A stretch of DNA of 64,000 nt from Mesostigma viride (GCA_009746045.1 RPFO01000229.1:494001-558000); one strand, 5' to 3'. Shown: positions 40,743-51,914, counted from the stretch's first letter. The notes: generated by a model not told the origin, from the sequence alone. Program-made: numbers and translations.

Positions 40743-42481
40743 CCCGTGTTTTTTTACAACGCGATACATCGCGTTGTAGGGTTAGAACGCGATGTATCGC
40801 GTTGTAATCTGACACGTGGCAAACCTATTAAACATGCGATTTTTGGTCTGAAACTTTCAAGATAGGTCAGAAACATCTCATAGAATTCAAGAAAAAATCC
40901 TGGTATTTTTGGTATTTTTTTTGTGACAGCTGCAAACAAATATGTACCACTGAAATCAGGCATTTTCGCGGGACGAAGGTGAAGACGACGGCGATGGCGG
41001 CAGGTAGATCTCGCCAGTTTTCGCGCGAATTTCAGTGGCTGTTGGGTGGCACGACCATGATGATGCGTTCAAAGGTTGATAATTAGGTTTCTACGAGTTT
41101 GTTGAGGTACTGGGGCAAAGGAAACGTAGTTTTTTCCAGTTTCTCACCCAACTTTCATGCGGAAACCCTGGAAACCGGCATACATATTATTACGTCAAGA
41201 CTCGGGTCTGCTGCGGCACCATGCTTGGTATTTCCATGGTGTTTCGACTTCTTAACACATATTTATTCATTCCGAACGTCCGGACTCTCGGCTAAACCGA
41301 GAATTGTGCAGACTTTTATTGGGTAGCGCCGGGCATGATGGTGCCTGCAAATAGCGTAAGGCGTGACCGTGGCTATTGCTACGGTATGCTGTATTTTCCT
41401 GGAAATGGCCTCTGCCACCGGCTCAATAGTGCTTGCAGGCGTAAGTATATCGTGTTTCTACCTAGTTTCTGCCAGTTTTCCACTTATTTCTACCGACCTC
41501 TGCCCAGCCTCTCTAAGACCGCCATCCTACTCGACGTTGCTTGCATGTCAGCCATAGCAGGTTGCAGTTGTGCAGTATTTAGGTGCTGTATACGTCGTCA
41601 AGCCGTGCATATATCGTGAGGATTGGATGTTGATGGTTTATACTGCGTTGATTGTGCAAGAAGACCAGCTAGGTGCCCATAATCATGGTGGATAATCATG
41701 TGTTGTTAGCATCTTGCCACCATTTGCTAGCATGCATTCCAGCGTCATCTTTGCCTGCATGTAAGCTCATGGATCACTCAACCTATCCAAGCCTTGCATT
41801 ACACGTGCCTCTTTCTTTCAGTATTGCACGCGTTATGGAATGAAAACCCAGCACCTCCGTTCCCACGAGGCATGTGCTCAACACGTTGTGAGAGTGGATG
41901 ATGCTTTGGCTATGGCTGCCTGATTCAGTCATATTAGGTCATCCAGTCATGATGTTTGATGCATGTTTGATGCTGTATAACTTATATGTAACACCTATTT
42001 TCAACGTTTTGACCCTCCAAGCTCACTATGGCCCCGTTTATGGGGCTCATGTCGTTGCGTCATGTTGTGAAGGGCTCTCATTTTTCCCACTGCGTTGTAC
42101 TGCGTTGTAATTGTGATGCTAATGAAAAATAGCTCCAGTGGCCCAATGGGCCTGAGTTTTGTTTCACAGAGCCTGCATATGTTGCCCATAGCTCGTGCAA
42201 GAAGCCAGATTTTTTGCATGAACCATTTGTGAATAAGCACATGACTTGTGACCTAGGGTCAAGAAATCGCGGTCATGGTCAGACCCCCCTGTATTCAAAC
42301 CAGTGTATCTCTCTAATGAATAAGCATTTTGTAGGTCTGAGTAGCTCAAAAAATCCTTTGATTTATGGGCTTTCAGGAAAGTATATACATGACCATGAAA
42401 AAAAAATTTCCTTAGGTGCTATACGCGTTCTAAAGAAAGCTTACAACGCGATATATCGCGTTCTAATTAAAAAAACACGGG
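40743..42481. mobile_element. TTAA-flanked piggyBac-like non-autonomous element
   Basis: The ends are CCCGTGTTTTTTTA and its inverse TAAAAAAACACGGG-like, each abutted by TTAA (40739-40742, 42482-42485), the piggyBac target duplication. Just inside each end are palindromes of the form AACGCGATRYATCGCGTT (two at the left, one at the right). The interior (1.7 kb) has no transposase frame. A second CACGGG-TTAA at 42534-42543 offers an alternative right boundary. It is inserted in the 3' untranslated part of the LINE. Confidence 0.6.
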
Positions 42482-42601
42482 TTAATCATAAACCTAACGC
42501 CTAGCTGTCACGACATATCCTTACTTGACTAAACACGGGTTAAGAGTTAGATTAGTTCGGTTTCGCGGCTTCGCCCACCCGGCTCCATCCATCCAGCTTA
42601 A

Positions 42602-42664
42602 GGGAATATGTGCTACATGATCTCCCAACGGAGTCATGTTATAATTTAATTTTATTAATTTAAT
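42602..42664 (+). mobile_element. LINE/SINE 3' hairpin and AATTT tail
   Basis: GGAATATGTGCTACATGATC then TCCCAACGGAG, followed by TCATGTTATAATT and short AATTT units. Near-identical to 59345-59438, and in reverse to 35855-35930. The CTCC-CAAC-GGAG stem-loop is the conserved part. Confidence 0.65.
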
Positions 42665-43225
42665 CCCACAGAAAACACTTTCGCCAAGAAAACACCGCTG
42701 CTTTCATTGACACAGATTGAGGTATTACTTCAGGATTACATCGTGAAGCTACAACATTCCATGCAGTTTCTGGTAACTGTTATACGCTGCCTTTCATAAT
42801 GACAATCCAGTCCCCACAATCCAGGCCTTCGTCAGCTGCTGATTATCTTGGGCATTTCTACACACTAGCATGTCTCTGAAACTATCAGTGTCAAAGACGT
42901 TGTCATCAAAGAGTAATGTGTCAGGCCAGCTCAGGCAGACTGACTCATTACCGACTGGTGCCACGTATCAAACCCCACGCATGACGAGTGTAATAGCACA
43001 AACATGAATGCATGTTGCCAATGAAGGCATGTGTTGCACATCTCCTTGTATGCCAGTACCTCTGTCATCCGGGGGATCAGGTACCTACACCCTGTGTCCA
43101 GCTGTCTCACTTTACAAGTCGAGTACGAGGGACACATAGTACCAAATCACATAGTACGGCCGGTGACAGCATCAGGCGCAAACTGGTGACTTAGCCACAT
43201 TTGTCTGGAAGCAAGTCTGGGCACG
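42665..43225. other. NDUFS4 3' flank
   Basis: About 560 bp with no gene. On the minus strand TGTAA (43112-43116), the green-algal polyadenylation motif, lies about 110 bp after the NDUFS4 stop codon. A five-base match is weak evidence on its own. Confidence 0.35.
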
Positions 43226-46200
43226 TCACTCATCGTCTTCCTTCTTGGGGGGTGGCCCCTTCCACTTGAAATTGTTGGCATATGCCTTGGGCTGTTTGGC
43301 AACACCATTAATGGGCAGGTCCAAACAAGGAAATCAGTATCAGACACATCAGAGCATTCATGCCCGGAAATCTTACACCCATGCACTGACTACCATATGC
43401 AAGGACTGCTATATGCTTTAATATTATATACAGTAGAATCCCACAACACTGTAACATGATCAGAATACACCTACAGTAAGAGTATACATGGGGGGGGTGG
43501 AATTTTTTGTTTTTTTGGAATCCGGCTATTGGGTGGCCTATTGTCAGATACCGACCCCTGAAGTGGACCCCCCCCCCCCCCCCTGCCCTTTCCCCCCTCC
43601 CCCTTGACATCCTTTTGGACCCCTCTCCCCCCCCCCCCCCCCCCCCGCCTCCAACACAACTACCGCACAAACACGAGAGAGTGAGAAGGTAAGATATACC
43701 ACAGGGATGAACCCTGCCACTGCCACCGGAATCATGGGAATGGAGCGGCACAAACGCGTGCACACCCTTAAAGTATGCCACTTTCAAAACGAAATACAAT
43801 GCCTGCAAGTACCCCAGGTAACAACACACCATATATCTACGAGAATCCCACCCCCATCCCCACCCCCATCCCCACCCCCGCCCCTGCCCCCGCCCCTGCC
43901 CCCGCCCCCGCCCCCGCCCCGCCCCGCCCCGCCCCCGCCCCCGCCCCGCCCCGCCCCGCCCCGCCCCCGCCCCGCCCCCGCCCCCGCCCCGCCCCCGCCC
44001 CCGCCCCCGCCCCGCCCCCGCCCCCGCCCCCGCCCCCGCCCCCGCCCTGTCTCCCTTTGCGTTGCTTCCCTTCCAAGGGCTTCCCTGCGGGACCACCCCT
44101 CACTGGGTGTTAGGTATTCCAATGTATGGGGGCAATCACTCTCGTACCCGTGGGTAAACGGATACCGTCATCCGGTTACCTTCGTGATTTGCAAAAACAT
44201 TCAGAGCCTGCTGCTGCTATGGAAAAAACAGTCCCTGTGCATGCTGCACACATGCCACGAGCTCTGTCCACTACTGCCCACTACGAAAACATAACTGCGG
44301 GACATCCCCGATGCAAACGTCAAGTATTATGCATATCCATGCCCACTACCGACTGCCCACTGCTCGTGCTTGGACCAGCTTGCATTCTTTGCTATCACCT
44401 CAAAAGCAATGTTACATGTACCACGAGTGCCATTTACCCCATAAACGCTACACGTGGCCCTAACTACTGCACACAGCCACATCTACAGTGCGCCAGATAG
44501 TGCCGGCACACCCACGCCGACACCTGGCAGTGCAACCGCAACCGCACCCGGCCCCGCAACCACACCCACGGAGAGTGCCCCAGATAGCAACGCGCCAGAG
44601 ACTGCCGTACCTTCAGTGCCTGGCGGTGGGGCTCCACCATCTGCATGGACACATGCAGGGACAGCATGCGGGAAGAAGTGTCACGCAAAAACCAACCAAT
44701 GAAGCTTAAATAAGGGACAATACCTAGATAAAATCGCCCAACGGCCAACTGACTGTCGTCAAACTCAGCAAGTTAGCTGGTGGAGATGAGATTATCGCCC
44801 AGTGCATAGCTCTTCTCCTCATTCCCGTGTGTTAGGCGTCCACGGTTCCATTTTTTGCACCCACATGACCCAGTCGTGTGCTTTACTTACCGTTACTCAC
44901 GAAGCTCTCCGAGTGCCATACCCCCGAACCCCAAGTCCCCAACAGAATAAATAGGGTACACCGCGTCCAGCGTGGCTACCTAAACCATAAACCACTGACT
45001 CGCCGGATGGGCCTTTGCCGGATGGATAGAATATTGGATAAACAATGGAGAATAATAATGGCACGATGGCACCCCCTGATGGATGGGAGACCCCGACAGG
45101 GGGTATTCACAGCACGGCCCCCATTCGACACGGTCAACTGCCGGCAGTGTTTTTGCTAACGTACCGGAACCGGTAATTCTCCGGTAATTACCGGAGCCCC
45201 CCCGGCCGACCGGTAAGCCCCCCCCGGCCGACCGGTATGCTATATGCCAAGCAGGAACCCCCCCCGGCCGACCGGTATGCTATATGCCAAGCAGGAACCC
45301 CCCCCCGTTCGACAGGTATGCTGTGTTCAGAGCAGGAAACCCCCCCCGTTCGACCGGTATAAGCCATTGTGACTTGTCCGGGCTGCCCTGGTCGACCTGG
45401 AAGCTTTAAATGCCGGCCGGGGTTCCCCGGTTTCCCCGTCAGACAGAACCGGTATTTATATACTGACTATAACACAATATCAATTTCTATTAGTAAAGGT
45501 TGACTATTCCCGGCATTTACAAACAGTTGGCACATTGCTGCCATGCTAACACCTCCACGAAATGTAAACGCCGACACAGCAGAGCCCTGCTGAATGCCCG
45601 ACAAAAACCAGGGTGCAAGGGAATGAAATCTCGCGATGGTCCGATCGCAGCTACAACATACCTTAATGATCAACATAAAATAGTAGTGCCTGACCCTCGG
45701 ATGCAGTATTTAAAAAATAATCATGGGCAACGGCTCGTCAAGGCTAGGCGATTTTGCACAAACATTGCTTGCTCGCGACTTGATCAGCTGGCGTTCATGT
45801 TGCCCACTTAAAATACCGGTGTGAGCGTGACCAGCACAAATGTTGTTGCTGTTGTTGTTGCCACGCAATGGGCAGCAGAGATTTGTAGACTGTTGTTGGA
45901 CGTACTACAGTAACAGCAACTTTGAGGAGGGGCTACAGTTTCAACTTCAACTTGTGAGTAAATCGATGTTCCGTACCCAAGTAACCAAAGGCGTGGGGCG
46001 GTGCAGCTCTGACCCTACAACAAATGGGTCAGCACTGGGCAGCCGGCAAGTCCAGTCTGTCAAATGCGTAGACTAGACTGGTAGAGCGGGTAACAAATGC
46101 GCTGCAGACTGCCGACCTGCAGTAGGTACGCAACACGATGTGAAGGTGCCGAGCCGCAAAATGTTGATGAAGTTCACGGCAGTCGAGCCAGCTGACTTTG

Positions 46201-49200
46201 TTTTGCGTGTTTTCTAATCCTGCATTGTTCGATAGTGCGCTAGAGAAGCGAATCATGACAAAGAAGAAAGAGCCCCCGATTCCCCTGGGCTACAAATTCA
46301 AAGACCATTTCACACGAGGCGGTGGCATTTTAACCTTGGCCGGCATTGCAAGCGGTCGGCGGGCTTTGGGCACGGTCGTTACAGACCAGGCGCAGGCAGG
46401 CATCGAGTTAGAAGGGGACGACACTAATGAGAGGAATGTGGATGAGGGTGCCGTAGCGGAGGAGGGCGATGCAGGTGGCTCAGCGCACGCACAGCCTGAA
46501 ATCCATGGTGGTGGTGTTCCGGAGCAGGCCGTGTCGGAGCAGGTTGTTTCGAATCAGGTTGTTGACAAGCAGCCTGGCTCGGCAACCGGCGGTCAGGGTG
46601 GCAGTGGTTCCGTGCAGGCTGCCAAGCAGAAGCCGCTTGCAGTTCCGTCTGTTCCAACACCTCGGGTGAGACAGAAACCGAAGGACTCGTGGTTTGAAGG
46701 TGACGCTTTCTCGTGGGCCATCCTTCAGCAGGACTTGGAAGGCGGGTGGGAGATGAAGTGCAAGCTTTGCATCGCTACCGGAATGTCAACCAAGTCACTT
46801 TCCACTGACCGGCGGGAGAGGTTGACGGAGCATGAGACTGCCGGCATCCATCAGAACGCGCTGAGGATCATCAACAACAAGCTGTGCAAGGGCGAGGCTG
46901 TCGATCATCTGCTGTCCTCAACAAGCAAGCACGGCTCCGCTGGCTCTTCGCGGAGATTGGCAAACAGCAGGACCCCTCAGCAGGTGGCAAAGCAGGAGAT
47001 CATGAACAACCTTGTGATGGTGTACAAGACCCTGCTGCATGGGCGGCCAATGCTGGACTACGAGCAGACTGCCACGATGGTGAGGTACATGACAGAAGTT
47101 AACCCCAAGCCAAAGGGGTTTGACCTCTCTGCCAAGTACAACAATGACAACGCGGGGTGGGAAATGGGGGAATGCCTCAATGAAGTCCTCATCGATGAGC
47201 TGCATGAGCAGCTCAAGCAGTCACCCTTCATCTCCATCTCCTGCGACGATTCTGACGATATCAGCAAGAAGGAGCAGTGCTCTATCGTCATCTACCCCGT
47301 GCGATATGGCATCCGTACAACACAATTCCTGGCGTGCCACGAGCTGCCCAACGGCATTGCAACTGCGGAGACGGTGTCCATGGGGATCTATGCCAAGCTG
47401 AGGAGCCATGGGGGGCTGAGTCGTGAGGACGTCGCCAACAAGCTCACCTCATGTGGCATGGATGGCGTGGCAGTGATGATCGGGTCCACAGGCGGCGTCA
47501 TCACGCTCATCAAGGAGCGGTACGCACCTTTCGCCTTCGAGGAATGGTGCCCCTCTCACAGGACCAACCTCGTGGGGGTGGAGGTTGCCAACAATGAATT
47601 GGTTCAGAAGGTGCAGGGCCTCCTCAAGGCAATTGCATCCGACATTCGGCGTAGCGCCAAGCGCACCCAGACTTTCCTGCTCCACCAAGCTCTGCTGGGC
47701 CACAGCGACCAACTCAGCATGCTCGCGATCCATGACATCAGGTGGATTTCGATCAGGGGCGTGCTAGAGCGCACGGTCCAAGAGTACGATGCCCTCGTGG
47801 ACTTCTATTACAAGCGCGCTGATGATGCTGCGCGCGATGGGGAAACTGACGGCGAGTCAAAGGAGATCTTCGAGAAGCTCGTCTCTGCCGACGTGGTACT
47901 CGCCATACACGGGCTGCTGCCACTCTTTCAGCAGCTTGACATCCTCTGCAAAGCCTTCCAAGCTGATGACGCCCACTGCACCGATGTCGGCAGGTTGGTA
48001 ACCAGGGCAAAGGAGACCATTTCCCAGGTGTACTTGGCCGATGGCGCCACGTGTGGCCTGCCTTTCCAGGCGCTACTGCGACCAGTGCGGGGGGAGGTGG
48101 ATCCACAGCCAGATGTTGACAGTGATTCGGACAGCTTTCGCATCATCCTACCTGCTGACGCCATGGGGAGCGTGCCTGCACAAGTCACCAAGGAGGCGAC
48201 CACAGTACAACTAGAGGAGGTCGACGTGGATGGGGAGAATGAGGTGCAGCTCGTGCCAAAGGGCCAGGAGGAGGGCTTTGCAGTCACTTTTCAAACACGC
48301 GGGAGGCCTAGCAAGTCTCGGCTTGGTGACGTGCGTGTGACCCGGTCTCGCACAGCTGTGCAGCTGAGCAACCAATCAGACGTGGCCAAGCTGGCCCACG
48401 TGGTGAAGCAAACCCGCACGAAGTTGGCGCGTGTGGCTGAGGTGGCTATAACGGAGTTTGACCGCCGCTTCCCCCCCACCCCCTTCACAGAGGCCTGGGA
48501 GGTACTGCTTCCAGTCTATTGGGTCCCTGACTGTGACGGCAACATGCCAAGCGGTGAAGCCGTTAGGCAACGGCTGCAGCCTGTTACGGACCACTACTGC
48601 GTGGCACGGGGGTACACTCCCCCAGGCATGGCGCGCACGAGCGATGGGAAGCACGCCATGCAGGCTCCCCCGATGATTGATCGCGACCTTCTCACGGAGC
48701 AGTACAGGGACTTCCGGACGAGCATGGTCAACTGGCCAAAGGCAAGCGACGACAAGCCTGCAGCATGGCGAAAGGTGTGGGCTGACCGCTGTCAGAACGC
48801 GCATCGCTGGGCCATGATCAGTGAGTGGGTGAAGCTTGCAATGATCATGGTCTCGTTCGCGCCCGGGTCCGTCGCCAACGAGCGGCTCTTCTCCGCGATG
48901 AACCTCCTCAAGTGTGAGCGGCGCAACCGTCTCCAAGAACTGCACATGGACGCTTCCCTTCGCATTTTCATGCAAGGGCTCTCGTTCAACCACTTTGAGA
49001 AGATGAATGGGTTCGAGCGAGCGCATGTTAAATGGACGGACAGGAAGCTGCGCCGGCCCGGCGGTAAAACTGGGAACCAACATACAAAGAAAGCCAAGAT
49101 GGCACTAGCTAGCGGTGACGAAGAATCTGGTCCTCGTTTTTAAAGAGGAACCCGGGTCTCCTGAGGTAGCTTTTCCAACTTACAATTGCCTATGGGTGTA

Positions 49201-51914
49201 GGGTGCATGCAAACAGGCGGCATCATGTTTAATAACTTACTTAGTCAGGCTACGCCATGTATGGGTGAGCCAATGTGAGAGCGATACACTGCCTACCGGC
49301 AATGCGTACTATGTTTTGTAGCCTCCTATTGTTACCATGTGCACATGCTTGTATGCATGCTAAGTTATCATCGGCGCGTGTCTTAGTAGGGCTGCCGGCT
49401 GCCGCCTGCGTATACCCCGGTATGAGAATAAGGGCACAAGCAGCCCACTAGGGGCCTATGGCAAGGCTTCAGAGTTTAGGATAAATTATATAACTGTATA
49501 AGAAATCCTATTGGGATTTTGGTTAAAAAAAAAAAAAATGCCACCATCCGGGGGGGCTCCGCCCCCCCCGGACCCCCACCCCGGCCTCGGCCGGGCCCCC
49601 TACCGGAATTACCGGAACCCCCCCACCCCTTAGCAAAAACACTGACTGCCGGACTAACGCATCCATGTAACAACATGACCGGAAGCTGGAGCGCAACAAG
49701 AGGTAACGCGGCGTTCTGATAGCATTTTGAGCCTTTCCCCGTTCATTCTGTCACCCTTGCCCACCGTGTACTTGGAAACTGAAGTGAAATGACCGCTCTC
49801 AATATACCTGAACGCTCTTAATAATTGACGGGCCAACAATGCCCCTCTATTGGCCATGTGCACACCCTAGTAGCCCTGGTGCCCATGGCTGTGCCCAGCC
49901 ACGAAAGGCAACATGGCTCTCGCCACCTGGGGTGGCCACCGCTCCTTAAATCAGTTTCATTCATTCACGTGCCTCGGCTGCGAGAGTCACGGGGTATCAA
50001 CTGGTGTTTACTGTTCATGCAAGTACCTTCTAGCCCCGATGAGTGCACGGCGGAAACCCTCAACCAGCTGCCCCCATCCACTACACCGTCCCTCCAAGTT
50101 CCTAGCCACCTGTCCCACCCAAAAGGCTTGCACACCCATAGGTCCACATCACCCTCAGGAGCTAGCAATTCTTTGCCCACCGCCCCCTTGCCAACTGGTA
50201 TAGCTTTGCAATAAACCCACCCACTTGTATTGCCCTTTCTTGCCCACTCCCTTCACCTCGATCATCCGGCCGCTCTTCTCCGCACAGCGCACATCATCCT
50301 CCTTGGGCATTAGCTCGTACACGACCTACAGAATCGCTCATATACATCACTCCATTGATTGCCCATCCTCCTCACCTCGATCTTCCAGCCGTGCTTCTCG
50401 GCAAAACGCACGGCGTCCTCCCTCGACGGGAAGTTGAGCATGGCCTGGCCCACGGTGGACAAGGGATCGCCCGTGGACGTCCAGCCAATCAGGGGGTTGA
50501 CCCACCTGGAAGAAAAGGGGGGGGGGGGAGAGGGGGAGGAAGAGGTGGCAGGGAAAGGGAGAGGGAGAGGGAAGAGGAGGGATGGGGGGACAGCGAGGGA
50601 GAGGGAGAAATGTGAAGCGAGAGGGGTAAAGGGGGGGAGAGAGACAGGGGGGGGACTTGGTTACGGAAAAGAGGTAGGCAGAGGGAGAGGGGGAGGGGGA
50701 GGAGTTGGGGGGAGGAGGGGAGAATGGATGATGGATAATTAGTTGTGGCTGGCGTGGGAAGGGGAAGGGAGAGGGGGGATGGACAACGGAATGAGGGTTA
50801 GCGGGGAATGGGGATCAGGGCAGGCAGGGGAGGGGAACAGGGGAAAGGGTTATGCATCGCGAAGGGACCCCCCTTAGTAAAGGGGTCAAGTTGTCTACTT
50901 AGAGAGATGTGGGGGTGGCGGCGACAGCCCGGCCAGGAGCATGTAGTGGCAGAGGGAGACAGAGTGAAAAATGAGGCGGGGACACCAGAGTCGTGCGCTT
51001 TCCCTTCTATGGAATGTGTGTCTGCCCACGACTCTATAAGAAGCGTCCAGAGCTATGCAGGACCCAACCAAGGTGCTGCATTACACCTCTGGCTTCATGT
51101 TTCAGTAAGTGGGTACCAACCAACCCAGGGCTCATGATCTTTATCCATCTTATTGCTGTGATACGACTCTACTAGTTTCTGCTAGTTTTCTACCACACGC
51201 TGCTACTGTCAGAGACAAAAGCCAGGGGCTCGTGATCTTAAACTTAAATTCTAAAGCTTGAAGCCACAAGTGGAGCATGCCAGGGATCCTGTGGCATACT
51301 CCACAGGTAGGCCAACAATGCACCTTGGCAACAAGCGTGACTGATCTTAATCCGCACTCCGCAAGTCCACAAACATTTAAATTTATCAAGGATCTCATTC
51401 CCTCAGTTCGCCTTCAGGAATATGTATATCTCAGCTGAGTCGTTCCATCACGGCCCGCAAACCAATTGGTAATCTGGACGTTACGAACGCGTGCTTACTT
51501 TTGTGTTGAGTCGAATTCTATCCGCCATTCGCCAAGCCCAGCAGTTCCAGACTGTGTCGGCGCCTTGGCGGGCGAAAAGATGAAAACCTGCGATCCACGC
51601 CAGCGGAAGGCGCATGGAAAGATTGAGAGACAGGCGTAGTGCTGCCCATGACAAGGCCATCGACACGTTCCAAATCTATTTAATAGTTCATGGATCCTCC
51701 ATTTCATTGAGTACGACAGCGTACAGCGTGCAAGCGCTACATGTCGCCGTGACGGTGTGCATACCTTCCTATGTAAATGCTCTTCCGGGACACCGGCAGC
51801 CACACTGATCTGGGCACCCTCGTCTGTCGCAAAGCTTCTAACCGGGACTCCCGCGACACGACCCCATCGCAAAACTGACTTCGAGGCTGCTGTGGCGCAG
51901 GCCCGCAGCGACAT
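43226..51914 (-). CDS. NDUFS4: NADH dehydrogenase Fe-S protein 4 (complex I 18-kDa subunit)
   Basis: An accessory subunit of mitochondrial complex I at the N/Q-module junction. Exons: 51914-51765, 51587-51499, 50505-50376, and 43291-43226, all GT-AG and in phase (144 residues). A possible extra exon at 50325-50257 adds 23 residues. The first 30 residues ([20 protein letters not shown]...RSFAT) form a classic mitochondrial presequence. Family blocks follow: [56 protein letters not shown] and the terminal [12 protein letters not shown]. The last exon is separated by about 7 kb, mostly a hAT transposon at 45145-49644. The segment usually present between HGW and the KSYxxNFKWKG motif (about 14 residues in plants) is either supplied by the extra exon or by an exon I did not find. 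Confidence 0.88.
43555..43650. repeat. Poly-C tracts
   Basis: Two runs of about 13-19 C (43569-43583, 43627-43646) in the last NDUFS4 intron. They give spurious poly-Gly/Pro frames and are likely regions of length uncertainty in the assembly. Confidence 0.85.
43850..44047. repeat. (CCCCCG/CCCCG)n GC-rich microsatellite
   Basis: A 190-bp tract of CCCCAC then CCCCCGCCCCGC units in the last NDUFS4 intron. Long Pro/Arg/Ala or Gly/Arg frames overlapping it are artefacts. Confidence 0.95.
45185..45362. repeat. Subterminal 58-bp tandem repeats of hAT-1
   Basis: Four units containing CCCCCCGGCCGACCGGTATG and CTATATGCCAAGCAGGAA; later units have CCGTTCGACCGGTATG. They lie 40-215 bp inside the left TIR, where hAT transposases usually bind clustered short motifs. 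Confidence 0.8.
46255..49143 (+). CDS. hAT transposase (hAT-1), intact
   Basis: 962 residues from the ATG at 46255; the frame extends 19 codons upstream only from TTG. It is an RNase-H-fold cut-and-paste transposase. After a charged, Gln-rich N-terminal region comes a zinc-finger-like segment (WEMKCKLC ... [10 protein letters not shown], about residues 165-205), acting as a BED-type DNA-binding module. The catalytic core includes [11 protein letters not shown] (first acid), [16 protein letters not shown] with CPSHRTNL (the CxxH region), and [10 protein letters not shown]. The C-terminal dimerisation block is [20 protein letters not shown]. Long acidic inserts are seen around residues 600-700. 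No stop or frameshift was found, so the element may be autonomous. The type resembles the ZNF862/DUF4371-related hAT group. Confidence 0.93.
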   Translation: MTKKKEPPIPLGYKFKDHFTRGGGILTLAGIASGRRALGTVVTDQAQAGIELEGDDTNERNVDEGAVAEEGDAGGSAHAQPEIHGGGVPEQAVSEQVVSNQVVDKQPGSATGGQGGSGSVQAAKQKPLAVPSVPTPRVRQKPKDSWFEGDAFSWAILQQDLEGGWEMKCKLCIATGMSTKSLSTDRRERLTEHETAGIHQNALRIINNKLCKGEAVDHLLSSTSKHGSAGSSRRLANSRTPQQVAKQEIMNNLVMVYKTLLHGRPMLDYEQTATMVRYMTEVNPKPKGFDLSAKYNNDNAGWEMGECLNEVLIDELHEQLKQSPFISISCDDSDDISKKEQCSIVIYPVRYGIRTTQFLACHELPNGIATAETVSMGIYAKLRSHGGLSREDVANKLTSCGMDGVAVMIGSTGGVITLIKERYAPFAFEEWCPSHRTNLVGVEVANNELVQKVQGLLKAIASDIRRSAKRTQTFLLHQALLGHSDQLSMLAIHDIRWISIRGVLERTVQEYDALVDFYYKRADDAARDGETDGESKEIFEKLVSADVVLAIHGLLPLFQQLDILCKAFQADDAHCTDVGRLVTRAKETISQVYLADGATCGLPFQALLRPVRGEVDPQPDVDSDSDSFRIILPADAMGSVPAQVTKEATTVQLEEVDVDGENEVQLVPKGQEEGFAVTFQTRGRPSKSRLGDVRVTRSRTAVQLSNQSDVAKLAHVVKQTRTKLARVAEVAITEFDRRFPPTPFTEAWEVLLPVYWVPDCDGNMPSGEAVRQRLQPVTDHYCVARGYTPPGMARTSDGKHAMQAPPMIDRDLLTEQYRDFRTSMVNWPKASDDKPAAWRKVWADRCQNAHRWAMISEWVKLAMIMVSFAPGSVANERLFSAMNLLKCERRNRLQELHMDASLRIFMQGLSFNHFEKMNGFERAHVKWTDRKLRRPGGKTGNQHTKKAKMALASGDEESGPRF
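49653..50375. other. NDUFS4 intron 3, exon-proximal part, with echo exon
   Basis: Between the hAT-1 TSD and exon 3. It contains the echo copy of exon 3 at 50257-50325, otherwise no feature. A G/A-rich tract follows on the other side of exon 3 (50515-50790). Confidence 0.5.
50257..50325 (-). repeat. Echo of NDUFS4 exon 3, potential in-phase exon
   Basis: 69 bp flanked by TAG acceptor and GTGAAG donor, phase 0 on both sides, open throughout. It encodes [17 protein letters not shown], paralleling exon 3's [17 protein letters not shown]; similarity extends about 10 bp past the donor. It is either a spliced duplicate exon or an intronic echo. The preceding VVYEL has no counterpart in exon 3. Confidence 0.7.
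50515..50790. repeat. Purine-rich low-complexity tract
   Basis: GGGGGGAGAGGGGGAGGAAG-type sequence on the plus strand, hence a long pyrimidine tract on the gene strand immediately upstream of the NDUFS4 exon 3 acceptor. It may act as an extended polypyrimidine tract. Confidence 0.75.

Larger units (their letters stand above)
36980..42664 (+). mobile_element. Decayed non-LTR retrotransposon (LINE) with nested insertions
   Basis: Reverse-transcriptase blocks appear in order but in different frames: YYIKAFDTPLWEALWAIL and VPPAFIAAIFAGCM near 37085-37180, GVWQDQNVLSPYLFIIV near 37246-37296, and LSDLIYADDTTLIERP (catalytic YADD) near 39309-39350. FKLLGSMLPDTADDVDIRIG, WARHRSLKTYWHSKDL and DEIRQRRIAFVGHL follow at 40010-40375, and a Pro/Lys-rich C-terminus ends at 40709. 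The first catalytic aspartate context is altered (YY for the usual xD), and stops and frameshifts abound, so it is dead. The 3' end is an AATTT-type tail at about 42640-42664. Blocks normally about 70 residues apart are separated by about 1.9 kb (37.35-39.25 kb), implying another insertion. Confidence 0.75.
45145..49644 (+). mobile_element. Complete hAT transposon (hAT-1) inside an NDUFS4 intron
   Basis: Exactly 4,500 bp, with terminal inverted repeats CAGTGTTTTTGCTAA at both ends and a perfect 8-bp TSD ACTGCCGG (45137-45144 and 49645-49652). The TSD length and CAG-type ends are diagnostic for hAT. Subterminal regions carry palindromic CCGGTAATTACCGG-like motifs on both sides and, at the left, a 58-bp tandem repeat. 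It contains one intact transposase frame. It is inserted antisense to NDUFS4. Confidence 0.96.

Noticed and set aside
43308-44122. Long Gly/Arg and Pro/Arg frames, up to 262 residues
   Set aside because: They are driven by the CCCCG/CCCCCG microsatellite and poly-C tracts, with no homology-bearing segment.
47753-49083. Several minus-strand frames inside hAT-1
   Set aside because: They overlap the intact transposase antisense and show no family motif.
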